A program made the translations under genes and the position numbers. Under the pieces are notes generated by a model, which did not search any database, was not told where the DNA came from, and saw nothing but the letters and a program-made list of their open reading frames with translations. Shown piece after piece: positions 1 to 11,096 of a stretch of 64,000 nucleotides of DNA (positions within the stretch are counted from its first letter, which is position 1; every line of letters begins with the position of its first letter). This DNA is from Pseudisothecium myosuroides (Eukaryota > Streptophyta > Bryopsida > Hypnales > Lembophyllaceae): contig OX637288.1 in NCBI GenBank assembly GCA_951799445.1, positions 25,833,288 through 25,897,287 of the forward strand, written 5' to 3'.

Positions 1-2435
1 CACCCTTCGTCGGAGTGAGTTTCCATGGCTTCGATGAGCCCTTGATTTCAGTCACGTTCATGGAGAGTCTCCTTGGGCCTGAGAGCTCGTCGTCTGCATA
101 ATCGGACTCCCTGAAGCTTCCATTGGGAGAGGTGAACAGCTTTTGATTTGTTTTCTTCCTCTCAGGGCTCCGAGCACCCAGGCGTGGGGACAAGGTTCGA
201 GTTAGCTTGGCCGGTTTGGCAGTGTTATCCGAGGGGAAGATTACCTTGAATTTGTTTACAGACTTTGATGGCTGGAGTTTGCCACTCATGGTCCTCTGCA
301 CCTGGGCCTTGCTTGGAAACGCTATATCTTTTCGTTTCCCATCTTTGGAAACCCGCTTCTTCGGTTCCGGAACCTGAGTGACAGGCTGCTTTGTCTTCAC
401 AGGCCCCTCTTGAAGTGCGTTGGCAACTAGCGTTGCAATCTGCTTCGCATATTCGCTTGCCATCAAAATCTCCGAGATTACATCGTGCACCTGGTTGGCA
501 GGCGACGACCATTGTTTCCACTCACCTGGAAGCAGAGAAGAAGCGAACTGATCAGTTTCATTCCAAAAAATCCCGTTCTCAAATTCACCAAGTTTTTAAT
601 GATAAGTTGGTATTCATTTACTAGAACATGAAATCAATATAAATATGATGTTCAATTGCTCTTAAGTCAATGTCAATTACCTAAATGTTAATGTTAATTA
701 AATAAATTGTTGACAATGCAGGATCAATTCAATGCGCATGATACTAACATCAAATTAACATTCCGTTACCACCATTTGCATACGCTAAAATTAACTTAAC
801 ATTAACTCAACATGAGGACAATGATCTCTAATAAATCAGAGGGATTTTCGTGAGAGAATTAATACTGACAATCCACGAAAATGCTGTGACAGGTGCCTTG
901 TACTAGCCAAATGTCTATTGATTTACGGACGTAGTAGAAATAATGTAGCCCAACTCGTAGCTCAGGGAAAAAATTACTGTTATATGAAATTGACCCCTGA
1001 AGACTCAGATCTCATGATTTTAAAATGACCATTCTGGTTGATCATACTGTGAAAAATGTATTTCAGACAAGTCCAGAATAATAACAGTGAAGAACATTGC
1101 AAAAGTCGGTCAAAAAAATACATAATACTGAGCAGAAGAAAGTCCACAAGTAAACTCAAAAGTGCCAAGACAAACAAGAGGCCCAATTTGGGCGTCTTGG
1201 TCCTTCAAGGGTAATGGTTGAGATTAAGGGAAACTGCTCGTTTTGAAGAATCTCAAGGAAATAAGTTCGAAGCTACCTTTCGATTTCCTCGGCGTTACAC
1301 GTTGCACAGGCTTGCTGTCTGCCTTGTGATATTTTACAGATTTATGATTGTCCTCATCTGAAACAGATAAACACATTGTCAAACACAAATCCAGTCCCAT
1401 GCCTCATCCCTTGACAGAAAACAGTTTCGTTGATTTCGGTGCAGTAAGCAAAAACTTGAAATATGTGACGGGTTCCAATGTAGTACCGCCACGTTTCAGA
1501 TCTCAAAAGATACCCCGATTGGCTTCACACAGTTACTAATGGAACCTAATTCTTCGTTAATCTAACAGATCATGATACCAATTTCAAGATAGTGTTAAAT
1601 TAATGCCCACTTGCCGCTGCCAATGTATCATCAAATTAATGCCATTGAAACTTACATCACGCTAACATTAAGTGAACACCATTTGCCATAAAGAAACATT
1701 AACTCAACATGAGGTCTATAAGAATCTAATACCTATCAACATTACATTCAAAAACTTTGCCAATCTAACGGATGGTCTTCAGTGATACAGAACATGGATG
1801 TATTATCCACCCATTCTAACATATTTGTCCATTTTATTCTAAAATGCAGTCATCATCTTCAAAAGACTTTTTTAAAAGCGGACAGCATGTTACCTCGAAG
1901 TTGAGACAGTCGAGTGTTTTCCTTGCCGGCTGCAAAGTCCTTGGCTCTGTACCACACACAATCAACCACAGAACCAATGAATTTAAACTCAGAAAATGTC
2001 CAACGAGCAGTACACCCATCATCATGAATCACAATCACCCTTAAACTTGAGCCGTTTTCCCCTAGCACGTCAACATTTCACGTACTTCCGTACCTAATCA
2101 ACCATTGCAGAAACGAAGAACGCAGAAAATTCTCAAAATAGACTAAGATGGGTTACCTGCTAGTGGCATTAACTCTGGAAAGCCGGGTAAGCTTCGCATT
2201 AACAGGACTCAAGTGAATCCCAGAAATAGTACTTTGAAGATTCTGCAGACGCGCAACCACCTGCTCAACCTGAAAACCCAAAACCACCACAACCGTAAAA
2301 CACTCCGAATCCACTCCACTCCTATAAGCAAGCAAGTCCAAATCATCGAAACAGAGCCGTTACCTTCAGAACTGCTTCTAATAGCACAGGCGAAGGGTGC
2401 AATGCCAATGCCAAATCCGACTCCACTTGCGCCAT
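1..2435 (-). CDS. TAN: TANGLED-like microtubule-binding division-plane protein, 3' end cut by window
   Basis: Five exons on the minus strand join in phase: 2435-2364, 2269-2157, 1946-1894, 1357-1277 and 525 to the window edge, all with GT-AG introns. About 281 codons are present. The start ATG at 2435 opens with MAQVESDLALAL. Exon 2 holds VEQVVARLQNLQSTISG followed by a LSP motif, matching the N-terminal helix of Arabidopsis TANGLED1. Exon 5 holds GEWKQWSSPANQVHDVISEI, matching the TAN segment around VNEILQAS, then a basic Ser/Pro-rich tail with KLTRTLSPR. In known plants TAN binds microtubules and the POK kinesins and marks the future division plane from preprophase band to phragmoplast. The Lys/Arg/Ser/Pro-rich tail fits microtubule binding. 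Intron 4 (526-1276) carries a small TTAA-type element. The assignment rests on remembered similarity; exons 3 and 4 are placed by phase and splice sites and are less certain. Confidence 0.78.
990..1214. mobile_element. Short TTAA-type MITE in TAN intron 4
   Basis: This 225-bp element begins TTGACCCCTGAAGAC and ends GTCCTTCAAGGGTAA, imperfect inverted ends close to those of the 930-bp TTAA family. It aligns along its length with 16613-16852: both share a block like CATACTKTGAAAAAT, a CAGTGAAGAACA block and a TTTGGG(C/T)(G/T)TCTTG(G/A)TCCTTC end. The terminal TTAA has decayed to TTGA and GTAA. It has no coding capacity and lies wholly within the intron. Confidence 0.6.
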
Positions 2436-3438
2436 TCTTATTCAAATCCTCCGAAACTCTAGGCCACCATTTCCCCTTAAAAAACTACAACCTCTTCCTC
2501 AACACTCCACCACGCAAACCCCTCTCAAAACCCAGAAACCAATTCCGCCTCGGAAACCACGCCTCCAAACATCGAATCATGGGCAAACCAAAGTCGGCCG
2601 AACCAAAAGTTGGGCGAACCAAATCCTGGATAGAAGTACCAGCAAATTTCAAAAAATGGAGCTCCAACACGCACTACACTGTTCCAAAACAAGGAGCACT
2701 ATATTAAGAAATGCTATAGCGCGATCAACAAGGATGATTCCCAAGGAGAAATTCCAAAGCGGCGATTGACAAGCAAGCTTCGCAAGGAGGAATTCTAAAG
2801 CGCCATTGTCCAAATGACCACAGTGCATCTCAAGGAGGATATACTATAGCGCGATTGTGAAGACTGTGAGTTCTGGAAGAGGACTCTGCGAGCTACAAAT
2901 GCGGTCATCTCAGTAAGGGTGAAAGCATCAACCGTCTCTTTCTGGCAGGCATTTGCTTGCAACGGCAATATTCGGATGAATCTTAATAGTTGGGATCCGA
3001 GCAGAGGACTCGACGCTTCTGGCAATAATCTGGCTGCGGTGAAAAAGGAGAAAAGTGGAGTGATGGAGGAAGGGATGGGGTGGCAACGGAAAGAAATTTG
3101 GAGGAATTTATGACGGCGGGTGGGCGGGACGGAACGTCTAAGACCGCTGGCGGGCCACGTGTCGCAATCGCAACGGCGCTCCCGCTACAAGGAAAATTTA
3201 AAATTGGTCCATCGACGGTAGAAGGTAGGGTGTCGCGCTTCACATTTTACGGGGATCGGGGACGGGATGGCTTCCGTAATTTTCGTGGTAAGCATATGCA
3301 AATAGTGTGGGGCTGAAATTAGTGGGATGAAGGCGAATAAGCGGCTCTGACTGGCGCATCTCATGCTGCTGTAGTGATGTTTGACTATCTGACCATTGTT
3401 TTTACCACTGTTGCTAAGGTAGGGTTTGAAGCTAACTA
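2436..3438. other. 5' region of the TAN-like gene
   Basis: Upstream DNA of the TAN-like gene, more GC-rich than the intergenic average, especially 2880-3270. No second gene is supported: the short ORFs here show no recognisable protein and no splice continuity. It should hold the TAN promoter and 5' UTR, but I cannot place a TATA box or start site. Degenerate direct repeats lie at 2705-2862. Confidence 0.4.
2705..2862. repeat. Degenerate direct repeats upstream of TAN
   Basis: Four imperfect copies of a block like AAGGAGGAATTCTAAAGCG, each followed by a GCGATT/GCCATT-type tail, occur about 270-430 bp upstream of the TAN-like start codon. Variants include CTATAGCGCGATT (twice) and CCAAAGCGGCGATT. 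They may be regulatory or an old minisatellite. Confidence 0.4.
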
Positions 3439-3665
3439 CAGTAGAACCTCTCGTAGTGCATACTCTGCTAGTGCATAATATACACTAAGAGAGATTGTAG
3501 TCTTTATTGCTGAACAGTGGTTGGAGGCATTGTAGTTAGAAGCCATGTGGTTGGAGGCCCTGTAGTTAGAAACCACGTTAGGTAGTGAACATTATTATAC
3601 CTCTCCAAATGCATAATCCTCTCTTAGTACATAATCCCAACACTATGCACTAAGAGGTTCTACTG
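3439..3665. mobile_element. pogo/Tigger-type MITE (Emigrant-like ends)
   Basis: A 227-bp element starts CAGTAGAACCTCT and ends AGAGGTTCTACTG, perfect inverted ends flanked by TA on both sides (3437-3438, 3666-3667). TA target duplication with CAGTARAACCTCT ends is typical of plant pogo-like (Emigrant/Lemi) MITEs. Internal copies of AGTGCATAA extend the inverted repeat. It is non-coding. A pogo-type transposase relic lies about 1.2 kb away, but no direct relation is shown. Confidence 0.82.
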
Positions 3666-3667
3666 TA

Positions 3668-4863
3668 ATAAATTTCGATTTTATCACAGCTAGTTCACAT
3701 TAACTCCCAAGTCTTACCAAATTCTCAAAATTTGGGACCTCAAGCTTGACATTAAAGTTAATCGTAAAGTGTGTGCAATGTGGGACGAGGAGCTAGAGTT
3801 GAGGAAGACCACATGACGAAATTCTTTGGAGCACCAAAATTGGGGTTTGATGGAGTTTGATGCCGTGGTTTTTTTGTACTAAGGTAGAGGGCTCAGGAAT
3901 CGAGCATGTAAGGGAAAACATCCCTGTACGAAGGAATCTTTGGCCGAAAATATTTTTGACATATTTTTCATTGAAAGAGAATTTGGAGACAATTTAGTGG
4001 CTGTATTTATCAGAAAATTCGGAGCTTCCATGAATTAGATATGTTTTTCCAAAGCCCAGGCGCCGCAGGCCGCTATTTATGCTCATAGGTGCAGCTGAAA
4101 TCCAAAAACAAAAGCCTTTGAATAGACCAACTCATTCCAAGAAGTCTTTGATACGTCCGCTTAAGATGCTGTTGCCAATTCCATCTACGTCCATATCCAT
4201 ATTTAAAATCAGGCCATGGCTGTCTGTACAAAGCCCAGCAGAAAGGCTATGCGGTGCCGGGTGTCCGCTTCAATCGCCGCTCCCCTCCCCTGCGATGCAA
4301 TCCGGCTGCCTGCTTCAGTCGCCGCTCCCCTTCCCTGCAATGTAGTCCGGCCGCCGCAACTTCTTTTGTCTTTCTCTGCTCCTCCGCCCCACAGCCATGA
4401 AGTCTTCACCGGCAGCAGCGAACAGGTCGGCCTCCAGCAGCGGGAGCGGTTCTTCAATTGCAGGTGATAGAAGAGGTCCGCCTTTTCTCTCCTCCCTCTC
4501 CTGTTTTTCTTTTGTGTAATGCCGCACTTCTCACTTCCAATGCTGGTGCTATACTGTGCAGATGTATTTCACAGGTGGATGCTCCTTGAACACCTCCGAA
4601 GTGCTCCTACTGCCAGTAAGTATTGCCACCTATTTTTTTTGCTTCCTGTAATGCTTCCAGAGCTCATTGTGTCACAGGAAATGTGGGGGTCTGATGGAGC
4701 TGACCGCCTGTCCATTTTGCATGCTAGATGCACCCGGGAATGCAACATCGGCGCTGCCGTAATGCCCACTTACATTGCTAAAGAAGCCGTTGTGGACGTA
4801 GGCTGGAGGACGGCGATACTGGAACTGTCCAACTGTGCCATAGAGAAACTGCGGGAGCAATTC
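3668..4863. other. Intergenic, no supported gene
   Basis: AT-rich to about 4200, then GC-richer. ORFs at 4079-4878 on both strands show no family I recognise. Part of 4200-4860 may be the 3' end of the transposon whose transposase ends near 4864, but no terminal inverted repeat was found. Confidence 0.35.
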
Positions 4864-7590
4864 CTACAGCAGTGGTAAGCTTCTTCCATCCTCTCCTTTC
4901 TTTTTTGCTTTCCTTCTCTGCATTGCCAGCCTCTGGTTGTCCCGACAGATTTGAGGCATGAAACCACAGTAGGGAGCCTTGTACCCTACGACAGGGGCAT
5001 TAGCCCGGATAGCAGCGTGCAGCTTGTCGCCCAAAGCTTTCACGTTTTTCACACTCCACAGGGCTTTGTGTTTCTTCTGTCTTCTAGCCAAGTCAGCCCT
5101 TGTCTCCTTTGCTTGCTGCTTATCTTTTTTTCCTTCGCCCTTTGTTGCTTCGTGGCCTCCCTTTCTAATTGCTTTCTCTCTCTTTCTGCTGCCGCTGCCT
5201 CCCTCTTGGACGCCACTACTTCCAACTCTCTGACATGGTCCTCCTCAGTCAATAGAATAGAGTTCTCATAATCAATGAGAGGTTCAGTTCTTGCCTTTGA
5301 AATGGGGGGGACATGTACATGGGGAAGCTTAAGGAAGTCTTGGAAATTTGGTTCTTGTCCATTTTGGCACTGTTAAGCTGTTTTGCTGCCTTCTGCTATG
5401 TCCACTGCTCCTCTATCTTACTGCAGCTCCGCATTCTCTTCGTCCTCATGGTCTGATCCATCTTCCTCTCTAGTACTGCTGTGATGCATTTCGCTTTCTG
5501 CACATGTGTTTTGTCCATCACCGTCAACATCAACGAAGTACTGTGTACAATTCGGAATGTCCAATGGTACCTCTTCCAACATCTCCTGGAGCTCCCAATC
5601 TTGTAATTCAAACTCTAGCTGCACTGCACTTGAGCTCTCTTGAGGATGTACTGCCTGTTTTCTTTGTCTTCTGTCGTAGGCTTCACTGGGCCCCATCTTA
5701 GAGGTCATTGCATCAGCATTGAGTGGAAAAATGCCAGTAACTTCAAAACCTTTGATGATGTTCTTAGGAGTCAAAGCTCGTTTTAGCCCATGGGAAACCC
5801 ATTGGGCTAAATCCTCCTTAATTGGCATCTTACCAACATGAGCAGCTGTCCATCTATCCTTGTAAGCCCTAAATGACATCTTGAAAGGCTTAAAACATGT
5901 TACATCAAGAGGTTGGAGAGCATGAGAGGTATGGGAAGGGAAAGTGATGAGGTCTAACCCTTTTTCTACTGCTAGTTTGATAACCTCCAAACTTACATGG
6001 GATTTGTGCCCATCTAGAACTAACAAATGTTTGTTAGATGGAGAGATCCCATACAACTCAGAAACATTGAAAACAAAATGTAGAATCCAAGCCCTAAACA
6101 AAGCATTAGTCATCCAAGCCTTAGCTTGCATTGCCATGACAGCTCTTTTTTCACCTGTTTTTAAAAAAAAATCTGGATTTCCTCTTCCCTTCAAAGATAT
6201 AGAAATTTGAAATAGAAGCACCTTGGGCATTGACACAGCTGAGTACTGAGAGCCACTCCCTCTGGTCAGGAGTGATTTTGTGAACACTTTTGGAACCTTT
6301 TTTTGCTATCACATAGCCTCTCCCATCCTTCCTTGCCTGGGCTCCACTCTCATCACAGTTCCAAATGTGATGAGGTTCATAGTTGTGAGTCTCATAAAGC
6401 TTTTGAAGGTTGTTGTAAAATGTGGCCACTGTTTCTGGATTTAGGTTCCTTGCTCTCTTCTGTTCTACGGCTTTGGCTTTCCTTACAGCTAATTCTGGAT
6501 GTCTTTTTTTGAAGGATTTGATCCAACCTGGACCAGGAATCCCGTCCTTGAAAGGTGTGACCCGGGACTGTGTAAGTATTCCTACATTTTCCCTCAATTG
6601 CCCTAATGTTAAAGGAAATCCCAAATCTTGCATTTTGAGCAAGTAGTCAACCAACTATTGTTCTTCTTCGTCACTAAGTACCCCCCTTTTCCCTCTTCGT
6701 CTCTGTACAGTGGTCCCGTAAATGTGACCACGTAAGGTGGATGCAGGAATATCATTATTCCTGGTAGCTCCTCTAATAGGAACACCCACATTGAAATCAT
6801 CGAGGGCTCTCTGCAACTGCTGGTCAGACCAATTGCCGTTCTTCCTTTTCTTACGTTTGCGATTCAGGCTTGCAGGGAATGGTGGACTTCGCACATTTGG
6901 AGGTCTGGAAGGACCCATACCTGCAACGCCAGCGGACTTGGAGGCGGGACCCCTGTTGCTGCCGCTACAAAGGCCAGACGCTGCGCCTCGCCATTGCTAT
7001 TGTTGACGCTGCCCAAGTCGCTGCGTTGCTTCCCTGTCACCAGAGAGCGGAATCCGTCCACAAGGCGGGATCAACCTTGAGCTCCTGTCCGTGGATGGGA
7101 ACCGCAGCCTTGGGCTGAGCTGCTCCATGTTGGACTCGTCCGTGTCCTCTGCTGACAACTTCAACTTTGCTGCGCCGATGCGGTGTACCTCAGTCTCTAG
7201 CAAATTCAACTCCCGGCTCTATTGCGCCTCCTGCAAGTCGGCCGCCGAATCTGTTGTGGGACTGCGTTCTTCAAAGACAACTGGCGCTCTCTCTTCTTTT
7301 GCATTCAGCCTGCTGTCTCTGCGAACAATTCGGCGGCGTTTGGGCTCGCGCATCATCTGGAACTCGAGGGCAGCAACTCTCAATTCCTCCTCCCTTTCAT
7401 AGTGTTCCATAGCTTTGAACCAGTCGCGCTCATCCTCTTCCTTCGCCATGGCAACTAGCTCTGCATTTTCGTCATTGTCGAAATCTTCATCTTCTTTGTC
7501 AAATTTTGATTTAGTACTATCCCAATTCCTTTGTCTATGCCAGCTCCCTTCTTCCTCACTTCCATCCTCAGACACAGTGGTGTTACTCAT
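4864..7590 (-). pseudogene. Decayed pogo/Tigger-type (CENP-B/Jerky-like) DDE transposase
   Basis: Read on the minus strand from ATG 7590. An acidic N-terminal region is followed by a psq/CENP-B-type helix-turn-helix (GNWSDQQLQRALDDF, then IPASTLRGHI, 6918-6655), a second HTH-like part (PGPGWIKSFKKRHPEL) and a DDE_1 core with NCDESG, LVLDGHKSH and PSHTSHALQPLDV. A charged C-terminal tail carries LIDYENSILLTEEDHV and a Lys/Arg/Ala-rich coil, usual for this family. It is broken by TAG at 7219-7221, 6997-6999 and 6655-6657, and by TAA at 5418-5420 and 5373-5375. A frameshift lies near the A-run at 6164-6172, and a second near 5050-5100 returns to the first frame. Flanking codons read sensibly through every stop, so the stops are recent. 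No terminal repeats of the whole element were found. Confidence 0.82.
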
Positions 7591-7894
7591 GTTTATAGGA
7601 CTATTTGCAACTCTACGGACTCAAATTTTTGCTTATGAAAATCGCCTTTGCAATGTGTGCACTGATCTCCTGAAATTGCTTCAATTGCTATTGTATGCTT
7701 GTGGCTGAAACTATGGAATGCTATTGCTTGTGTATACAGCTGTAGTTTATGAGCTCGCCCAACTGTCATTTCATGGGACGCTTATTTCTAGAGTTTATTA
7801 TTCAACTTCCTTTAGTTTAATCCTAAAAATTACCTCTGTTTTTTAAAACGATGGCTTGTATATGTAAAAGACCTATGTTGTAATGTAAAATAGC

Positions 7895-8090
7895 TTAGTA
7901 GTTGTCAGTTTCTTGAATGCTTATTACTTGTGTATGGAACTTTCTATTTTATAACCATTTCAAAATCACCCAGAACACATCTTTATTTAATGTAGTGCTT
8001 GTTAGTTCCTTGAATGCTTCTTACTTGTATATGGAACTCTCTATTTTATAACAATTTCAATACCACCCAAAACTCATCTTAATTAAATTC
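7895..8090. repeat. Tandem duplication, period about 97 bp
   Basis: Two adjacent copies share CTTGAATGCTT, TACTTGT(G/A)TATGGAACT, CTATTTTATAAC and a ATTTCAA..CACCCA block, at roughly 85 percent identity by eye. The copies start near 7912 and 8009. A weaker partial third copy may lie near 7715. Nothing coding is visible. Confidence 0.65.
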
Positions 8091-8924
8091 AGTCCCACTG
8101 TTCAAAAATACATTAGTGCACTGACATATACCCTGAACTCAATTTTATATTCCTCAGGCGCAGACAACGCACATTACTGTCACTTAATTAACCTAATCAG
8201 ATCTCAAAAACCATGCACATAAGACTATACTATTCGCTTGCAAAAAAAAAATTGGTTATGAAACCCCCTTTGGACTCTTTATGGTACTTTTATAGGGGTG
8301 CTTCTTAATGCCCGATCACTTCACGAGTCCCCTCCTATATTCTTAGATAAACCATCCTCAAACACACATTTACAGACACACGACGAACTTTACCATTAAT
8401 TCTACTATGTTCCAAATCCCCATGCGCTTAATATACATGTATGGAAGTATTTTGGAAAAGTTTTGGTACCAAGGAAGTGAGATTGGAACTTTAGTTGGAC
8501 CCAGCAGAAATGGAGACCTAACTTGGTCTTCAAGTCTTGCAACTATTGTGTTCTAATATTGAAAAAAATAAAACTAATTCAAGCATCCTTGTGGACTAAT
8601 TTTGCGAAGAAATATGTCAATCGCAAATTCTATGCTCATAGTGCCTCCAATATGGATTTTATGACTTTTCAACCCATTTTTTACATAAACCTGCCATATA
8701 TTACTGTGCATGCAAATATTTGCCAATGAGATTTAGTCTTGGAACATTGATCTTCGCATTAAGAAGTTCCTAATCCCGTACTTTTTTTCTAATTCAACTC
8801 AAAGAAGCTCAAATTTGTCTCTAAACTACAACTTATAGAATTGGGACTAGGAACATAGTACCAAGCAACCCTTGCTTGTTGCTATACTTGTGAATGTCTC
8901 CAAATCTCCTTCAAAGACACTTGA
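8091..8924. other. AT-rich intergenic, nothing recognised
   Basis: AT-rich sequence with only short random ORFs, such as the one at 8523-8729. I see no gene, RNA or repeat I can name. Confidence 0.4.
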
Positions 8925-9775
8925 ATTATTGGTTAGGCTTGCGTGACCTCAATTTTGACATGATTTTCTAAAACCTTTTAAAAAAAAATAGCATTCTAAG
9001 ACTATTTCAATTGATGCCCAGTCACAAAAGCTATGCCATCCTAAGTCCAAAAAACAATTTGCAAGGCAACCGAAATAAAAACCACAAATATTTGTAATAA
9101 AAAATTTTAAAAAATTGATTCTCCTAGATTATATTTTTGTTTATATAGATAGCTTTGATTAATTTTATTTGCAATAGTGATGTGAAAGTTGAGGAGCTTC
9201 TTGTTTTGCAAGCAATAATTGCATATTTTGTATAGAACATATTGAATTTGTTTTTTAACTCTATTTTTACAATTTAAAAAAATGACAATCCTAGAGGTTC
9301 AATTTGACTTGCTAGAACAATCTAACCGTTAGGATTAGTGTATTTCAATTCCATCTTAGAAGAGTTAATGATTCAATTTTTTTTCTATCTTATACCTATT
9401 TCTATTCAACAATGTTTTTAAGAATGAAAATAATTTTATTCTAGAGTTTTTCCCTTGGATTCTCAATTCAATTCTTCAATATAAAAAAATTTAAATTCAA
9501 AATGCAAAGTAAAAAAAATTTAATTAAAAAAATTCAAAGTCTTATATTCTAAAAAATCCTATTTTGTTTACTTCAAACACAAATATCTTGCAATTTGTAT
9601 GATCAAAGTTTTAAAATTTCGTCTACACATTTTTCTTGATAATTTTGTACTAGTCTAGTATAAGATCTTAAATTAGATACTAAAAAAACACTTTAAGTTA
9701 TTTTGCTCTTTGCAATAGAAATGGCAATTTTGAGAATTTTTGATGAAAAAATAGACTTGGGACTTTAGGGGTCAA
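8925..9775 (+). mobile_element. TTAA-family element, 5'-truncated copy
   Basis: Aligns with the interior and right end of the 930-bp family: a GGCTYGYGTGACCTCAATTTT block, the GGTGCCCGGGAGCAAAAG-type word (here decayed), the AGCTTTGATT word, and the end GACTTTAGGGGTCAA (terminal TTAA decayed to TCAA, 9772-9775). The left terminus is missing. An internal TTTAATTAAA near 9525 matches the intact site where another copy received an insertion (see 55646-56551). Confidence 0.65.
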
Positions 9776-10397
9776 AAAACAGGGTTTAAAAACCATATTT
9801 TTTATTATGCAATGTTTTGGTTGAATACAAATGGTCTAGAATAGATGATCAGCTACATTAATAACATGGCCATGTTACCATAGTTACGTTTTGCACCTTT
9901 AACGCTATGACATGATAATGTTTTGCAAGAACTATTCTAATTTTACAATTCTTCCCTACATCCATTACACTAGTCCTATAATAGAGGGATCTTCATTCTA
10001 AAGGTTTTCACTATTTAAGTAATACCTACCACATTACCATGCTAATTGCAATGCTACAATCTGCCCCCATGGCAAACAATTCAAAAAAATACGACATACA
10101 GTAGTACTCCAATTAGAAAAGCATATAATAGTACTGTTACTATTGTTTGAGAGATTTCATTAAATTGTTATTCTAAATTACATTTTATATCACATCTTCA
10201 TAAGTTTGGAAATTTGGACTACCCCGATTCCTTCAGGGGTTAAATGAAGTCTATCTGTGAAACATTTTAAATAGCCATCTTAAATATCTAGCATTTTTAG
10301 AAGAAATTAACATGATACAAGACATTGCAAGCCACAGTATTTTCAAACCCACAGTCTAATATTTAGCCCTGAAAATGGTTGTGCATATATAGCGTTA
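9776..10397. other. AT-rich intergenic, nothing recognised
   Basis: AT-rich spacer between a TTAA element and a pogo-like MITE. No ORF or repeat of note. Confidence 0.4.
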
Positions 10398-10873
10398 CAG
10401 TAGAACTTCTCTAAAGTGAACTCGTCTAAGAACAGCTTCACCACAGATGGAAACACAACTATTGCGGGAAGGTAGCACTTTTGGGCTCCACCACATCAAT
10501 GCAAGACACTTTCCAGTTTTCCTGGACAACAATACAAGCCTCCATCTATACCATTTTCAAGGTCTTTTCTACCCCCACAACAACTCAACCCTTTGACAAT
10601 GGAGGAATTCTTCTCTTTCATGACATCATCAATGATGTAAACCGAGTTGGATAAGGCGTTGCCGAAGGGTGTCGCGATGGATTGCAATGCAACAATTCCA
10701 GAAGAAGGGGAGATGGGACGGCAACTCACCTGCACCGTCACTTTGTGAAATGTTTTTCACGTGGAGCTGCTCTAAAGCAAATGACCTCTCTAAAGTGATG
10801 AAGTATTGATTGCCCAGTCCCGCACTAGGCCCAATCCCAGACATACACCTCAGACATCAGAGAAGTTCTACTC
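10398..10873. mobile_element. pogo-type MITE, degenerate
   Basis: Left end CAGTAGAACTTCTCTAAAGTG preceded by TA; right end AGAGAAGTTCTACTC, one base off the perfect inverse. TCTAAAGTGA recurs inside near 10790. About 476 bp with no transposase. The right TA flank is not conserved. Its ends resemble the 227-bp MITE at 3439 but its interior differs. Confidence 0.6.
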
Positions 10874-11096
10874 CATTAAGAAGACCGAGCAACTGAAGCA
10901 AGGGTCGCCTCTGCGCTGCACCTGGCAAGCACAGTAAAAAGATGCTCTCGACGAAAGACCCGTTCTGGACAACACAGACGGATTACATGAAGATCAGAGT
11001 TCTTTGCAGGATGACTTCAGGATTTGCACTCCACACACCCAGGATTGTCAGCATCGAAGCTTGAATATTTTGCAATCAGCCTTGAGAAATTCGTCC

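Noticed and set aside
2213..2707. 164-codon plus-strand ORF
   Set aside because: Antisense to TAN exons 1-2 and their promoter; no recognisable protein.
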